49,761 nucleotides of DNA, from assembly GCA_013361525.1 (NCBI GenBank), contig JABFXY010000159.1, positions 1 to 49,761 of the forward strand. The letters run 5' to 3'. The notes below the pieces were generated by a model, which saw nothing but the letters and a program-made list of their open reading frames with translations, was not told where the DNA came from and ran no database searches. Below, piece after piece: positions 1 through 8,832 of the stretch. The position numbers and the translations under genes are program-made. Position 1 is the stretch's first letter; each line of letters opens with the position of its first letter. The DNA comes from Polyangiaceae bacterium (lineage in GTDB: Bacteria; Myxococcota_A; Polyangia; Polyangiales; Polyangiaceae).

Positions 1-19
1 ACATCTTGTATCGTCGCCG

Positions 20-886
20 ATGATGACGTCGCAAGCGCTGGCGACACCTCGCCTCACTGCCGAAGCATTTGGTCGCATCTGCCGCGCGATCGACGGACCT
101 TTCAGCGACGCGAACGCGATACTCACATCGTCGGGCGTGAGACCAGAGGATTGGGCCGAGATCAAACGGTGGTTCACTGAGGCCTTTCGAAAGGAGGGGG
201 AGTCGGCCGATGCGCCCCTCGTGCAGGATTTCAGGCGTGGGTATATGGCGTCTGGGAGCCCGCCGACCGGGTTGGTAACGGAGCCGGAGAATGCGGTCGG
301 GCCGACGGCTTCAACGGCTGGCGACGGGCCCGCTCCTGCTTCCGCGCAGCCCGCCTCGCCGATACCCAAGTTGATACCGTCCTATCTCCAACAATCGAAA
401 AGCGTGAACGCGCCAGTCGAGGCGAGAGCGCAAGTGATCGCTGTCATTTCCACTTCTGACTTCGACACGGCCGATCACACGCTCGCCCCCATGCCGGCGA
501 CGCGACCATCTCTTCCGTTCGTGGAGGGAGCGCCCAGCAGCGGACGCGCGCCCGCTCCACCTCCTGTCGCCCGAGCGGAAGCCGACGGGGCGGGCGAAAC
601 GATCGCCGCCATGCCGGACGTGAATCCGCACGCGACGCTTCCATTCAAGCGCGAAGGGGGAATGGACCTGATTCTGCTCGATCGCTATGCGGAGCTCGCG
701 GCGGCCCTCCGCAAGACGCCCGAGAATGCTGATGCGATCATGCGCAGTTTCGGTCTGGAGACGGAGGAGCAGCGCGGAAAGATCCACAAGCTCTGGAGAC
801 TTCGCTTTCAGGCGAACCCGGATCTCCAACGCCGATTCGAGAAGCTCGTCGAGGACAAGCTCGCCACAGAGGCGGGCGACCGCTGA
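20..886 (+). CDS. T6SS-associated accessory protein with two helical modules
   Basis: This 288-aa protein has no family name that I recognise. An N-terminal helical module (about residues 10-75) and a C-terminal one (about 215-285, from MDLILLDRYAELAAAL) are joined by a long Pro/Ala-rich linker holding an ATLPF motif. The same plan, a helical module with W/F-rich spacing plus a disordered Pro-rich part with LPF and NPDET/NPHAT motifs, occurs in the genes at 13075-14067 and 8173-8823, which sit next to vgrG genes. I infer an adaptor or chaperone for loading effectors on VgrG; this is not shown by sequence alone. Two ATGs in tandem (20 and 23) are possible starts. No ribosome site is visible because the window begins 19 bases upstream. 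It converges on the broken lipoprotein gene at 1128-2159, the partner type it has in island B. Confidence 0.75.
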   Translation: MMTSQALATPRLTAEAFGRICRAIDGPFSDANAILTSSGVRPEDWAEIKRWFTEAFRKEGESADAPLVQDFRRGYMASGSPPTGLVTEPENAVGPTASTAGDGPAPASAQPASPIPKLIPSYLQQSKSVNAPVEARAQVIAVISTSDFDTADHTLAPMPATRPSLPFVEGAPSSGRAPAPPPVARAEADGAGETIAAMPDVNPHATLPFKREGGMDLILLDRYAELAAALRKTPENADAIMRSFGLETEEQRGKIHKLWRLRFQANPDLQRRFEKLVEDKLATEAGDR

Positions 887-1127
887 TTTCACCAGCCGAC
901 TTCCAGGCTCAGTCGGCGTCGCGAGAAGACCGGCCGTCACGTCGTGGGGCGATTGCATTGTCGGGCTCCTTACCCTGTCAGTCACCAGCGTGCGCTCGCC
1001 ATGGACGGCGAATCGTGGCCCCCCCCGATCAAGACCTCTGAACGGCAGGCGAGAGCCCGGGAGGCCCCGAGCCAGGAAGCGGTTGGATCGCGACGCCTAG
1101 CAATGCGCGTACCCGACCGCACGGGCG

Positions 1128-2159
1128 CTACCGTTCGGTCACGCCGGGCCCCGCCTGATAATCGAAGCGATCGCTCAACTTCTGGCCCGGTTCGGGCTTT
1201 CGCATCGAGATCTCCGTTGGGCGCTCAGCGTCCGAAGGCCAAACGACACGGAAGGTGCGCCACGGGACGGTGTCGAATACCAGCGTTGCGTCCATCGGCT
1301 TGCGAAGCCGCATCACAGCCTCGATGACGAAGTTCTTGTCGTCGAACCCAAAGTACGCTCGAGCGAGCGTGAAGAAATCGCGGTTCCACTAACCCTCCCC
1401 CTTCGCGGCGCCGAGCAGCGGCTGATGCCTCGTACCGGGGAGTGCACCGCACTGAACCCGAACCCAATCGCGTAGTACGCGAACCTCGCACTCCTTGGCA
1501 CGCTGAAACGCCGGCGCAGTGTTCACCGAAACGGCTTCGACCCAGTCACCGAATACAGGCACCGGGCTTGCCTCCGCCGGAATGGCAGGAACCGCGCCGA
1601 TCGTACCAAACGCGATCGGGCTCATGCCGGGGGCGATCGCAGTGTAGCGAACGACCGTGAGCTTGCCTTCGTTCGAAGTCCCAGCGACCTGGAGAAATGC
1701 GGACGTGGTCCCGACTGGTCTCCAAAACTCTTCCTGCGGACGGATGTGCCAGTCTTCGATCCAGCGATATTCCGTCGACGATATCTCGATGCTCTCGCGA
1801 TAATGCCCCTCCTCCTCCCTGAGGCCGCCCCACTCGAGCGGCCGCTCGGCAGCGCAGTCGATCCGAATCCAGTCGCGGACCAGCAGGACTTTGCAGTCCT
1901 TCGGCGTATGGCCGGGAGGTTCGACCTCGAGCTCCTTCGCTTGATCCCACTCGGTCTGCGCAGGCCGGCTCGAGTGCTTCGTGGGCGGCTCGACGGAGGC
2001 CGAGGTCGGCGCAGGAGTCTCGTCCGGAGCGCTGACGTTGGCGCTCCCGATCTTCCGCGGCCCGGCTTCAGCCTTAGGGCCTGCGGGCGTTGGGCCGGCC
2101 TGGCAACCAGCCAGAGTGGCCCAGCAAGCGAGTGTGGCGGTGAATGCATGTGGTCTCAT
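1128..2159 (-). pseudogene. Lipoprotein paralogue interrupted by one in-frame amber stop
   Basis: The frame opens with a signal peptide and lipobox (about residues 12-19, LAGC) and runs 256 codons to a TAG at 1391-1389. Directly after the TAG, in the same frame, coding continues to a TGA at 1128 and ends with the same C-terminal signature as the intact 348-aa paralogue at 14110-15156: VPWRTFRVVWPSD versus VPWRTLKITWPAD, then RPTEISMRKPEPGQ versus RPTEISLTKPEPGQ. Read through, the product would be about 343 residues, nearly the paralogue's length. No frameshift is needed. Either a single nonsense mutation inactivated an orphan copy, or there is a sequencing error or readthrough. By analogy with island B the intact form may be a periplasmic immunity lipoprotein; that role is inferred. 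Confidence 0.85.
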
Positions 2160-2569
2160 CGCGGCCCTCTGTGACTGTTATCTGTGTGGGTTTACGCGTC
2201 GCCGTTCCACCGCCGCCGGTTGGATCGAGCATGATGTGCAATCCGAACAGGGTTGTTGGTTTTTGAAAATGACCGAACGTGGCGTGCTCTTTGGGTCGGC
2301 ATACTCATCGACAAGGCCACATGCGATGAAGCTATTCCACATCGTCTCGTCAGCCCCATGCCCCCACGACGAGGCGTGCATGGTTGTAGCGGGCCACGTT
2401 TGGTGACGCGCCGCTCGCCGCTGTGGTCACCCCACCGGCCGACCCATGGACAAGAAATCGTCATCGGTGCGCACAACCAATGCGCACGCAAAAATGCACG
2501 CACACCACTCGTTCGAGACCTTCAAGACGCAGTGGAAACCCTGCACGTGTTCCTGCGACAATCCCCGCG
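2160..2569. other. Divergent intergenic region
   Basis: These 410 bases separate the 5' end of the lipoprotein pseudogene (minus strand) from the small membrane protein (plus strand), so promoters for both should be here. Short frames exist on both strands, but none has a recognisable domain, a good ribosome site or a paralogue. I could not identify a convincing promoter or hairpin by eye. Confidence 0.4.
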
Positions 2570-3031
2570 ATGTCCGAGGACGACACCGATTTCCGCAAGA
2601 CCAAGCAAATGGGCACGCCCCGCAAGGTGGCGCCCCAGGACGCTCCGAGCCGCCCTGCGGCCGGTCCGCGCGGAACGCAGCTGATGAACTCGCACGGGCC
2701 ACGCGGCACGCAGGTGAACCCGAGCGTCGAGGCCCCGAAGAAGCGTGAGGCCGTCGCGATCGGCGTGGCTCGTCAAGGACGGGCGGACGACGGCCCGAAG
2801 GTCGACGTCCGTCGCGCGGATCCTCGCCATGCGCCGACCCGGGTCGGCAACCGGCGCCCGAACGCGCCTCAACCGCCGCTTCGCGGTGACGACACCGAGC
2901 GCAAATCGTCACGCAAGGGCCCGACCTTCAAGGAGTGGTTCGCCGCAGCGGCCGCCCTTCTGTTCACCCTGATGGTGGGGGCGGTGGTGGTGTGGATCAT
3001 CGTTCACAAGCAGCAGGCGGGCGCCCCCTGA
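2570..3031 (+). CDS. Small C-terminally anchored membrane protein (MSEDD paralogue)
   Basis: The 153-aa protein starts at an ATG giving MSEDDTDFRKT. It has a basic, disordered N-terminal part with two similar short motifs (GPRGTQLMN and GPRGTQVN), a middle block GVARQGRADDGPKVDVRRADPR, and one membrane segment near the C-terminus (about residues 127-147) followed by HKQQAGAP. A clear paralogue at 28089-28496 keeps every element: MSKDD, two ARGTQV motifs, VARKGRDAEGLKVDVAKADPR, one membrane helix and the tail HRQRAGAP. Both look like tail-anchored inner-membrane proteins with the N-terminus in the cytoplasm. The other copy is beside a Ser/Thr kinase gene, so a link with kinase signalling is possible. 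I know no named family. The start is fixed by alignment with the paralogue, not by a ribosome site. Confidence 0.8.
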   Translation: MSEDDTDFRKTKQMGTPRKVAPQDAPSRPAAGPRGTQLMNSHGPRGTQVNPSVEAPKKREAVAIGVARQGRADDGPKVDVRRADPRHAPTRVGNRRPNAPQPPLRGDDTERKSSRKGPTFKEWFAAAAALLFTLMVGAVVVWIIVHKQQAGAP

Positions 3032-3069
3032 ACCCGCGGCGCGCGGACGTGCCCGCGCTCGCGCCGGCC

Positions 3070-4167
3070 CTACACGCGCTCGTCGCGCACGGATCGCTCC
3101 TGAAGTCCGATCGCCGCGCGTAGCGCCCAGCGCCAGCTCCGTTGCGCCTCGGCGACGCGGCCGGTTCTGAACAGCGCGGCTCCTCGGGCTGCCTCCGCTC
3201 GAACCACGCCGACGAGGTTCCCCTCCCCTCGCGAAAGGTCCCCTGCGATTTCGCACAACGTCTCCGACGCAAGCTCCTTCACCGCAACGCCGCACGCCGC
3301 GACACCAAGGATTAGTCCAGCGGTGAGCAGGGGCGGAACCCGCGCGCACTCATCGGTGAGGTACTGCAGACCGCGGTGGTAGCTGGCCATCGCCTCACGT
3401 AGCTGTCCGGCTCGCGCGAGGATGTTTCCCTCGTGCAGGCACACATAAGCGCGGTCCAACGGACTCGCGGCGTTCTCCGACGCGCGACCGACGGCCGCGA
3501 GCGCGCTCGTGTGCTCGTTGTTCCACGACATCATGACCGCGATTTCCACAAGCCAGCGAAGCTGCTCCGCGCTCCGGTCTTTGCGCCGGGGCTGGCGCGT
3601 GCCCGAACCGGGGAGAGGAAGGTGCCAGCCGTCGCAGTCCAACTCGGCCAATGCGACGTCGTCCGCGAACAGGGGGCGCGAACCGCTTTCGAGCGTGATC
3701 AGCCGCACCCGTGCCGAGTCCAACATGCGCGCCGCCCGCGCGGCCTCATCGCGAAGATCCACCGGGATCGAGCCACCGTCGCTCAAGAGGAGCACGACTT
3801 GTGCACCGAACCCCTCCAATCGACGGCCAAAGCCTTCGATCCATTCCGCGAAAGCCTGGGCCGGGTCTTCTCCTGCGATAAAGGTGTTTCCTATCGGCGG
3901 TCGGGCGTTCACCCAAGCCCGCATCCACGCGGCCCGGGGGGTATCGCTCAATGCCGGGATGAGCGACGACTCGACGGAACGAGCCCAGCTGCCGAACAGT
4001 TCGGCAGCAGTAGAGCCCGCCGTTGGAAGGAGAGAGAGCGCGAGGCGTTCGTCCTCGGCACTCAGCGCCTGAATTGCACCAAGGAAGGCCGTCCGTAGGT
4101 CATCGGGGCCACTCACGCTCAGCACCGAGAGCGAGCGTCCGCATACCAATGCTTGCAAGGTCGTCAT
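3070..4167 (-). CDS. TPR-type protein of a T6SS-linked paralogous pair
   Basis: The 364-aa protein is a shorter paralogue of its upstream neighbour (4286-6040). Both begin with a mixed alpha/beta domain whose first residues align (MTTLQALV with MSTAIQTL). Both contain a block of the form (A/E)xAFxxWIE followed by a hydrophobic strand (VVLLLSDG / VVLVTYAD) and then RMLxSxRVxLIxL. The C-terminal half is helical with TPR-like spacing (ASYHRGLQYL, AEAQRSWRWAL). No Walker A motif is visible, so I would not call it an NTPase. ATG at 4167 is preceded by GGAGA at a good distance; a GTG at 4200 would add 11 residues. It lies at the 3' end of the island A gene string and may scaffold or monitor the T6SS tip; that role is an inference. 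Confidence 0.8.
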   Translation of the reverse strand: MTTLQALVCGRSLSVLSVSGPDDLRTAFLGAIQALSAEDERLALSLLPTAGSTAAELFGSWARSVESSLIPALSDTPRAAWMRAWVNARPPIGNTFIAGEDPAQAFAEWIEGFGRRLEGFGAQVVLLLSDGGSIPVDLRDEAARAARMLDSARVRLITLESGSRPLFADDVALAELDCDGWHLPLPGSGTRQPRRKDRSAEQLRWLVEIAVMMSWNNEHTSALAAVGRASENAASPLDRAYVCLHEGNILARAGQLREAMASYHRGLQYLTDECARVPPLLTAGLILGVAACGVAVKELASETLCEIAGDLSRGEGNLVGVVRAEAARGAALFRTGRVAEAQRSWRWALRAAIGLQERSVRDERV

Positions 4168-4285
4168 CGAGGTCTCCGGTCTCGTGAACGATGCGTTCAC
4201 AAACCTCTTGTCGACGACCGAGACGCTTAGTTGCGTCCATTGTGCGATTGCGGATCAGGTTTCTTAGAGTTCGAGTGCCTCGCGA

Positions 4286-6040
4286 TTACGGCTCGGCGGC
4301 AACCGGCGGATGCTCGTCAAAAACGCTTAGCTCTCGCCGGAGCTCCTGCGCCAGGTGTCCGTCACCGCGCTGTTCCGCAAGTCGCAAGCGACGAACCGCG
4401 AGCTCCGCGAGAAAGTCCGGAACAACATGCTCGAAATCTGCCCCGAGCTTCCTCGCCGTCTCCGCCGCCGAGGACCACACCCGATCAGCGTCCTCGAGCC
4501 GTCCCATGCGCCGGAGAGCTTCGCCGCGCCACCCATCGTAACCGAGCGCATAGAGCATGGCGCCCGCGTGTCGCAGCAGGTTTGCAGCCGCCTCGTAAAG
4601 TGCAGCAGCGTCCTCGTACTCACCCTTACGCAATGCGCACTTCGCGAGTCCCGCGGTCAAATCGGCAACCGTTGCCTCCGTCGCGCCGGAGCCCTGCGCC
4701 GTAGCCTCATCGAGGCCGCGCTGAAACGCCTGGGCGGATTTGTCGAAGTCCTTCGCCCGATACCACGCGTTCCCCTCCTGCCCTGCCACGCGCGCGCGTT
4801 CCTCTGCGTCTTTCGCGAGTTTTGCTGCCTCCGTGATATGCGCGAACGCCTCTTGATGCTGCGATCGTCCCGACGCGTAGCCGGCGAGTGCGATAAAGGC
4901 ATTGAATCGCTCCTGTCGCGGGGCATCCGGCTGCTTCGCTGCGCTCGTCACCATCTGCTCGATTTCGCCTGGACCGAACTGGAAGCTCGTTGTTCGGAAA
5001 GCCGTGAGGTCTGCTGCGAGGTGCGGTGCAACGGGAGCAGCGTTGTCTTCAACCAGGACAATCTTCGTGCGCGGACTCGCCAAGGCGTGAGCGACTTCCT
5101 TGACCCATGCCGCCAGGAACTGCGGGGTAATGGAGGGGCGAGCATCGACACCGACCACGAGCGTTTCGATGGAACGCTCCTCGCGCACGCGCTCCAGCTC
5201 GCGCGCAAGATCGTCTGCGGTGGGACGCCGACCATTCGGGCGACGTGCACCGAAGCTCGCGCCAAGATCCGCCCAGACCGCATCTTCGAATGCCGCTCGC
5301 CCGCGGTAAGGCGACGTGATCGTGATGCTCGCCCCTTCCGGGACCATCGACAGCGCGATCCCCAGGTTCGATCCGCCGCTCGCGACAAGAACCCGGTCCT
5401 CGTCGGACCGAACGAAATCGCGGAAGCGCGCCATAGCGTCCGCGTCCACCGAGAGCAGGGACCCGACTCGCACCCGACTCGAGGCCGTCGTGCCTTCGGC
5501 GAAGAGCGGTGTGGTCGAGGCGTCGAGCACGATGAGCTTCACGCGTCCCGAGCCGAGCATGCGACCAAGGCGCTTGAGGCCCTCGCGAACTTCGGCCTCG
5601 AGCTCGTCGTCAGCGTAGGTAACGAGGACGACTCCCTCCGCAAGGTCCCGCGAGATCTCCGCCACGCGTTCGATCCACGCCACGAAGGCCGCTGCCGGCT
5701 CGGTTCTCTGGTCGAACGCTGGGCGCTTCGGCACGGACGGAAGGACGTCCGGCGGCAGCTCGAAGAATCGCTCCTTCACCTTCTCGAAGTCCGGGCGAGC
5801 GCCTTCGAACTCCTCGTTGATCGCATCGACCCATGCTGCGAAGTACTCGCTCGCCGTCTCACCTTCTGCCGGGTGCGCGAAGAGCATGACGTTGCGTTCG
5901 TCGTCCTTGGTCAGGGCGCCGACGACGCGCGTCGCCATGTACAGCTGGTCGGGAGCAACTCGAACAGTCAGCACCAGAGGCGCACGCAGGTTCGCGAATT
6001 CCTGGAACGACGCTATCAGGGTCTGGATCGCAGTCGACAT
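4286..6040 (-). CDS. TPR-repeat protein, longer member of the pair
   Basis: This protein is about 584 aa. Its N-terminal half has two related alpha/beta segments: a first with VVLVTYAD and RVKLIVLDAS, and a second with LVVGVDARPS and KIVLVEDNAAP. Its C-terminal part (about 390-560) has at least three TPR-like helix pairs, for example AKDFDKSAQAFQRGLDEA and RKGEYEDAAALYEAA. The beta strands resemble a degenerate nucleotide-binding or vWA-like fold, but no P-loop or MIDAS motif is evident. ATG 6040 matches the start of the neighbour; an upstream frame extension to 6082 has no support from the paralogue. It lies 38 bases after the candidate immunity gene 6079-6714, on the same strand, so co-transcription with vgrG1 and its effector is plausible. 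Confidence 0.85.
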   Translation of the reverse strand: MSTAIQTLIASFQEFANLRAPLVLTVRVAPDQLYMATRVVGALTKDDERNVMLFAHPAEGETASEYFAAWVDAINEEFEGARPDFEKVKERFFELPPDVLPSVPKRPAFDQRTEPAAAFVAWIERVAEISRDLAEGVVLVTYADDELEAEVREGLKRLGRMLGSGRVKLIVLDASTTPLFAEGTTASSRVRVGSLLSVDADAMARFRDFVRSDEDRVLVASGGSNLGIALSMVPEGASITITSPYRGRAAFEDAVWADLGASFGARRPNGRRPTADDLARELERVREERSIETLVVGVDARPSITPQFLAAWVKEVAHALASPRTKIVLVEDNAAPVAPHLAADLTAFRTTSFQFGPGEIEQMVTSAAKQPDAPRQERFNAFIALAGYASGRSQHQEAFAHITEAAKLAKDAEERARVAGQEGNAWYRAKDFDKSAQAFQRGLDEATAQGSGATEATVADLTAGLAKCALRKGEYEDAAALYEAAANLLRHAGAMLYALGYDGWRGEALRRMGRLEDADRVWSSAAETARKLGADFEHVVPDFLAELAVRRLRLAEQRGDGHLAQELRRELSVFDEHPPVAAEP

Positions 6041-6078
6041 ACCTTTGCTCGGCGCTCGTTCAATTCTTGTCCACCGTC

Positions 6079-6714
6079 TCAAGCCGGCTCAAAGCTACAT
6101 CGGCCTTCGAATGCAGACTTCTTCTCACGAATAATCCGCCAATGCTCATCGCCCCAACGCGTAAGCGCTTGCGACACGTCCATCATCACCGGATTCGGCA
6201 GCTCAAGGCTTACCGAGAGTCGCTCCAGATTGTCGTCGCTAACATATACGGCATCGGTCCCGTCCTGCTGCTGAGGAGGGTTGGTGAGAGGAGGCAGCAG
6301 GACCTCGACGACGAGGATAGCCCGGCCTGTTGGAGCGTAGCCCTCGGCCGGTGCCCGGAACGTGCTCGAAGTACCGTGAGAGGCCCGTAGCGGCAATGAA
6401 AGCTCGAGAATCCCGCTCGTAGTTTGGCCTGGACCGACTTCGGTGGACGCTGGCTGCGGCGGTGGCGCATACGGAAACGGTGGCCCTGCCAGAATGGTGC
6501 GCCCTTGGAACAGGAGAATCTCTCCGGAGGAGAGCCGATAGATGGCCGCGCTGGAGGTCGTATAGGACTCCCGACGCGTGCTGTTCGGGTGGATTGGAAC
6601 GGGCCCGCCGTACCGGTTTCGGACGTAGATCGGCTCCGCGGTATCGTTAAAAACCTCATAATCGACACCAAGCCGGTCGCTCGTCAGCCTACAGTTAGCT
6701 CTTAGCTGCGGCAT
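6079..6714 (-). CDS. Candidate immunity protein for the M91 effector
   Basis: The 211-aa product has no signal peptide and no membrane segment, so it should be cytosolic. It is rich in beta-strand patterns (DYEVFNDTAEPIYVRNRYGG, ILELSLPLRAS, RAILVVEVLLPPL), which suggests a beta-sandwich. I recognise no family. It is the gene directly downstream of the PAAR-metalloprotease gene, 11 bases away, and its Shine-Dalgarno overlaps that gene's stop codon. Effector-immunity pairs are normally arranged this way, and a cytosolic immunity protein fits an effector protease acting inside the target cell. The role is therefore inferred from position only. A structural or accessory role with VgrG is the main alternative. 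Confidence 0.7.
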   Translation of the reverse strand: MPQLRANCRLTSDRLGVDYEVFNDTAEPIYVRNRYGGPVPIHPNSTRRESYTTSSAAIYRLSSGEILLFQGRTILAGPPFPYAPPPQPASTEVGPGQTTSGILELSLPLRASHGTSSTFRAPAEGYAPTGRAILVVEVLLPPLTNPPQQQDGTDAVYVSDDNLERLSVSLELPNPVMMDVSQALTRWGDEHWRIIREKKSAFEGRCSFEPA

Positions 6715-6728
6715 ATCTTTCCTCCTCA
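6715..6728 (-). promoter_or_regulatory. Ribosome site overlapping the effector stop codon
   Basis: On the minus strand the effector's TGA shares its final A with a perfect AGGAGG, followed by AAAGAT and the ATG at 6714. Terminating ribosomes would be placed directly on the next start, so effector and candidate immunity protein are probably translated in a coupled way. The site fixes the downstream start codon. Confidence 0.8.
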
Positions 6729-8171
6729 GAAGTACTTTGGGCGGTAGGGCAGGCCGCGCTCTCCGCGATACGCGTTCTCATTCTGAACGGTATTAAACTC
6801 CTCGAGATCGGACCACTGCTTATTCCAGTTTCCGTCCCGATTGTGAAGGGGTGTATAAGTGCCGCCTGCAAAATTATCCGCGTGGTTAAGCTCGTGCGCG
6901 AGCGTCACGTCGGATGGTGCGTCCCCGAACTTCTGACCGCCAGAATAGAGCGGCGTCGATTGGCCAGGGTCATAGTAGACCGTCGATCCCGAGCCGGGCC
7001 CCGGGCTATCCGGCATCGGTAAGACATTTCGACCGCGGTTATCCCACCACGGACTATTTGGCGCGTCCACGTACTTTGGCTGGCAGTTAAAGTTGTCCGG
7101 CCAGGCACACGGCCCCTTTGGAAGGTCATCAATCGGCATCATCGGGCGATCTGGCGCGATTGACGACACCGATTTTATTTCCAGCCTTTGACCCTTATTC
7201 GCCAGCGAATTGAGTTTGTTTCGCCCCCACTTCGTCGACGCGATCTTCTTGAGGTCAGCCATCACGCCCTTCTTGAACGCCTCGTCGCCGACGATACGGG
7301 CGAACCGCTGAAAACGCAGCAGCGTAAAGAACGTCGAGTTACGCGCGAGGCGCTTCAAGGCCGCGTTGATCATCGCGCGGCCCGCGAGATAGCCCGTCTT
7401 GGCGACCTGCTTCGCCGCCTTGAGGCCGATCCGGACCGCCTTCGCGGCCGTCTTGACCGCCGCGCCCAGGGCCAGACCCATGAGGGATGGCATCTGAACG
7501 CCGCCGATGAAGACGTTGCCGGAGCCGCTCGCCACAACTCCCACCGGCAAGTAGATCGCAGGGTCGGTGGTCGGCTTCGGCGGCTTGAGCGTGCAATGGT
7601 TCGTGACGTCGAGCGCACGAGCGGCGCGTGCGGATTCGATCCACACCGACGCCGAGCCCATAAAGACCTCGATCACCGGCGCGTAACTGCCACACCAAAC
7701 GCTCGCGCCGAGGTCGCCACAGCGCGCTGCCGAGGACCCGTTGATCAGCGTCTTGTCGGCGCACGACACGTACGGGATCGGGAGAATCGGTCCAGCTGAG
7801 GGAAGCGGCTGGGGCGGCGGCGGCGGAGCATTTGGCGGATGCCCGTGCGCATGCGGGATCCCCATGATGTTGTCGAACTTCCGCGAGGCGGGCATTCCCG
7901 CGTAGGGAATGGTCGACGCGTATTCGGAGAGCTGCTTCTCGTACTTCAGCGCGGTCGCGAAGCCCTTGCCGACGAGACCCCAGCAGCCCTCGCTACCTTT
8001 GCCGCCGTCACCGCCCGAGGGCTTTGCGGGGGGCTTCTGCTGCTCCTGTGGCTCCCGGGCGAGGTCGCTCGAGCGTCCGCTGGTCGCAGGCGTGACGGGC
8101 ACCGGCTTCTGCCGGTTCTGGTACTCGCCGATCTGCTGGAGAGCGCGAGAGGTTCCTTGCGTGAATCCCAC
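6726..8171 (-). CDS. T6SS effector: PAAR domain fused to M91 (NleD-like) zinc metalloprotease
   Basis: The protein has 481 aa. Residues about 60-110 contain the GIPHAHGHPP lead-in typical of PAAR-type effectors. Residues about 105-228 form a PAAR-like spike domain with the GGVQMPSLMG block. A helical linker follows (about 230-330). The C-terminal 100 residues carry HELNH at 426-430, a zinc-binding HExxH, then an acidic LEEFNTVQNENAYRGERG segment and RPKYF at the end. That combination is characteristic of the Peptidase_M91 family, whose known member NleD cleaves MAP kinases. I infer that the PAAR domain caps a VgrG spike and that the protease is delivered into a target cell; the substrate is unknown. 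The start is a GTG one base after the accessory gene's stop, so translation is likely coupled. The next gene downstream is the candidate immunity gene. Confidence 0.88.
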   Translation of the reverse strand: MGFTQGTSRALQQIGEYQNRQKPVPVTPATSGRSSDLAREPQEQQKPPAKPSGGDGGKGSEGCWGLVGKGFATALKYEKQLSEYASTIPYAGMPASRKFDNIMGIPHAHGHPPNAPPPPPQPLPSAGPILPIPYVSCADKTLINGSSAARCGDLGASVWCGSYAPVIEVFMGSASVWIESARAARALDVTNHCTLKPPKPTTDPAIYLPVGVVASGSGNVFIGGVQMPSLMGLALGAAVKTAAKAVRIGLKAAKQVAKTGYLAGRAMINAALKRLARNSTFFTLLRFQRFARIVGDEAFKKGVMADLKKIASTKWGRNKLNSLANKGQRLEIKSVSSIAPDRPMMPIDDLPKGPCAWPDNFNCQPKYVDAPNSPWWDNRGRNVLPMPDSPGPGSGSTVYYDPGQSTPLYSGGQKFGDAPSDVTLAHELNHADNFAGGTYTPLHNRDGNWNKQWSDLEEFNTVQNENAYRGERGLPYRPKYF

Positions 8172-8172
8172 G

Positions 8173-8823
8173 TCAGCTCTTCTTCGGCGGGGGTGGGACC
8201 GGCAGCGTGTCTTCGGACTCGAACCCCGGCTTCACCTGCGACGGCGGAGCCGGCGGCGGGCTGGCGAAGGGCAACGCAGGCTTCGGCAGCACCGGAATCG
8301 GGGCCAGAACCGTGGAGCCACCTTCGAGATCCGGCGTGCGGCTCGGCGGCGATGCGGGTGCCGGTGGCTTGGGCTCCGAACCGCGCTGGAATGGCAGCAC
8401 GACATTGGGCAAGTAAGCCCTCATCATCACCGTCTCGTCGGGGTTCGGCAGTGCGTCCGCCTTCGACTGGGCAGTCGGAGGCGGCGCCGACGGCGTCGAG
8501 GCTCGAGCTGCCGCTTCCAGCTGCCGGGCCTTCGTCGCATACATTGCGCGCACATCTTCGAGCGTCGGCTTGTCCTCCTTCAGCTTCATTCTCGCGATCA
8601 CCAGTTCATCCGCGAACTGCTTGGCGGCGACCGAATTGCCCTTCACGAGCGCCTCTGCCATCCGCCGATTGTGCTCACGTGCCGCCGCATTGAACTCCTG
8701 CTGCGCCACGCCAAGCGCCTCGAGCACTGCCGGCGTTCGCTCCTGCTCGAAATACCCGATATACGCGGTTATCCACGCAAAACGCTCGACGGTCATCGTC
8801 CTTTGATTGGATGAGGTCGTCAT
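8173..8823 (-). CDS. Effector-adjacent accessory (adaptor-like) protein
   Basis: The 216-aa protein has a single N-terminal helical module (about residues 9-100, opening MTVERFAWITAYIGYFEQE) related to those in 13075-14067 and 20-886. A Pro/Ala-rich tail follows with NPDETVMMRAYLPNVVLPF and KPALPF motifs. It is placed exactly between vgrG1 (9 bases upstream) and the PAAR-M91 effector (1 base downstream), the usual position of T6SS adaptor proteins such as DUF1795, DUF2169 or DUF4123 members. It does not look like any of those three, so it may be a lineage-specific adaptor. A GAGG ribosome site lies within the vgrG1 stop region, suggesting coupled expression. Confidence 0.8.
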   Translation of the reverse strand: MTTSSNQRTMTVERFAWITAYIGYFEQERTPAVLEALGVAQQEFNAAAREHNRRMAEALVKGNSVAAKQFADELVIARMKLKEDKPTLEDVRAMYATKARQLEAAARASTPSAPPPTAQSKADALPNPDETVMMRAYLPNVVLPFQRGSEPKPPAPASPPSRTPDLEGGSTVLAPIPVLPKPALPFASPPPAPPSQVKPGFESEDTLPVPPPPKKS

Positions 8824-8832
8824 CGCTCCCCC

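Noticed and set aside
4355..6274. A 639-codon open frame on the plus strand opposite the TPR protein
   Set aside because: It has no domain, is Arg/Cys/His-rich as expected from the complement of a high-GC gene, and the opposite strand encodes a protein with a paralogue and TPR helices.
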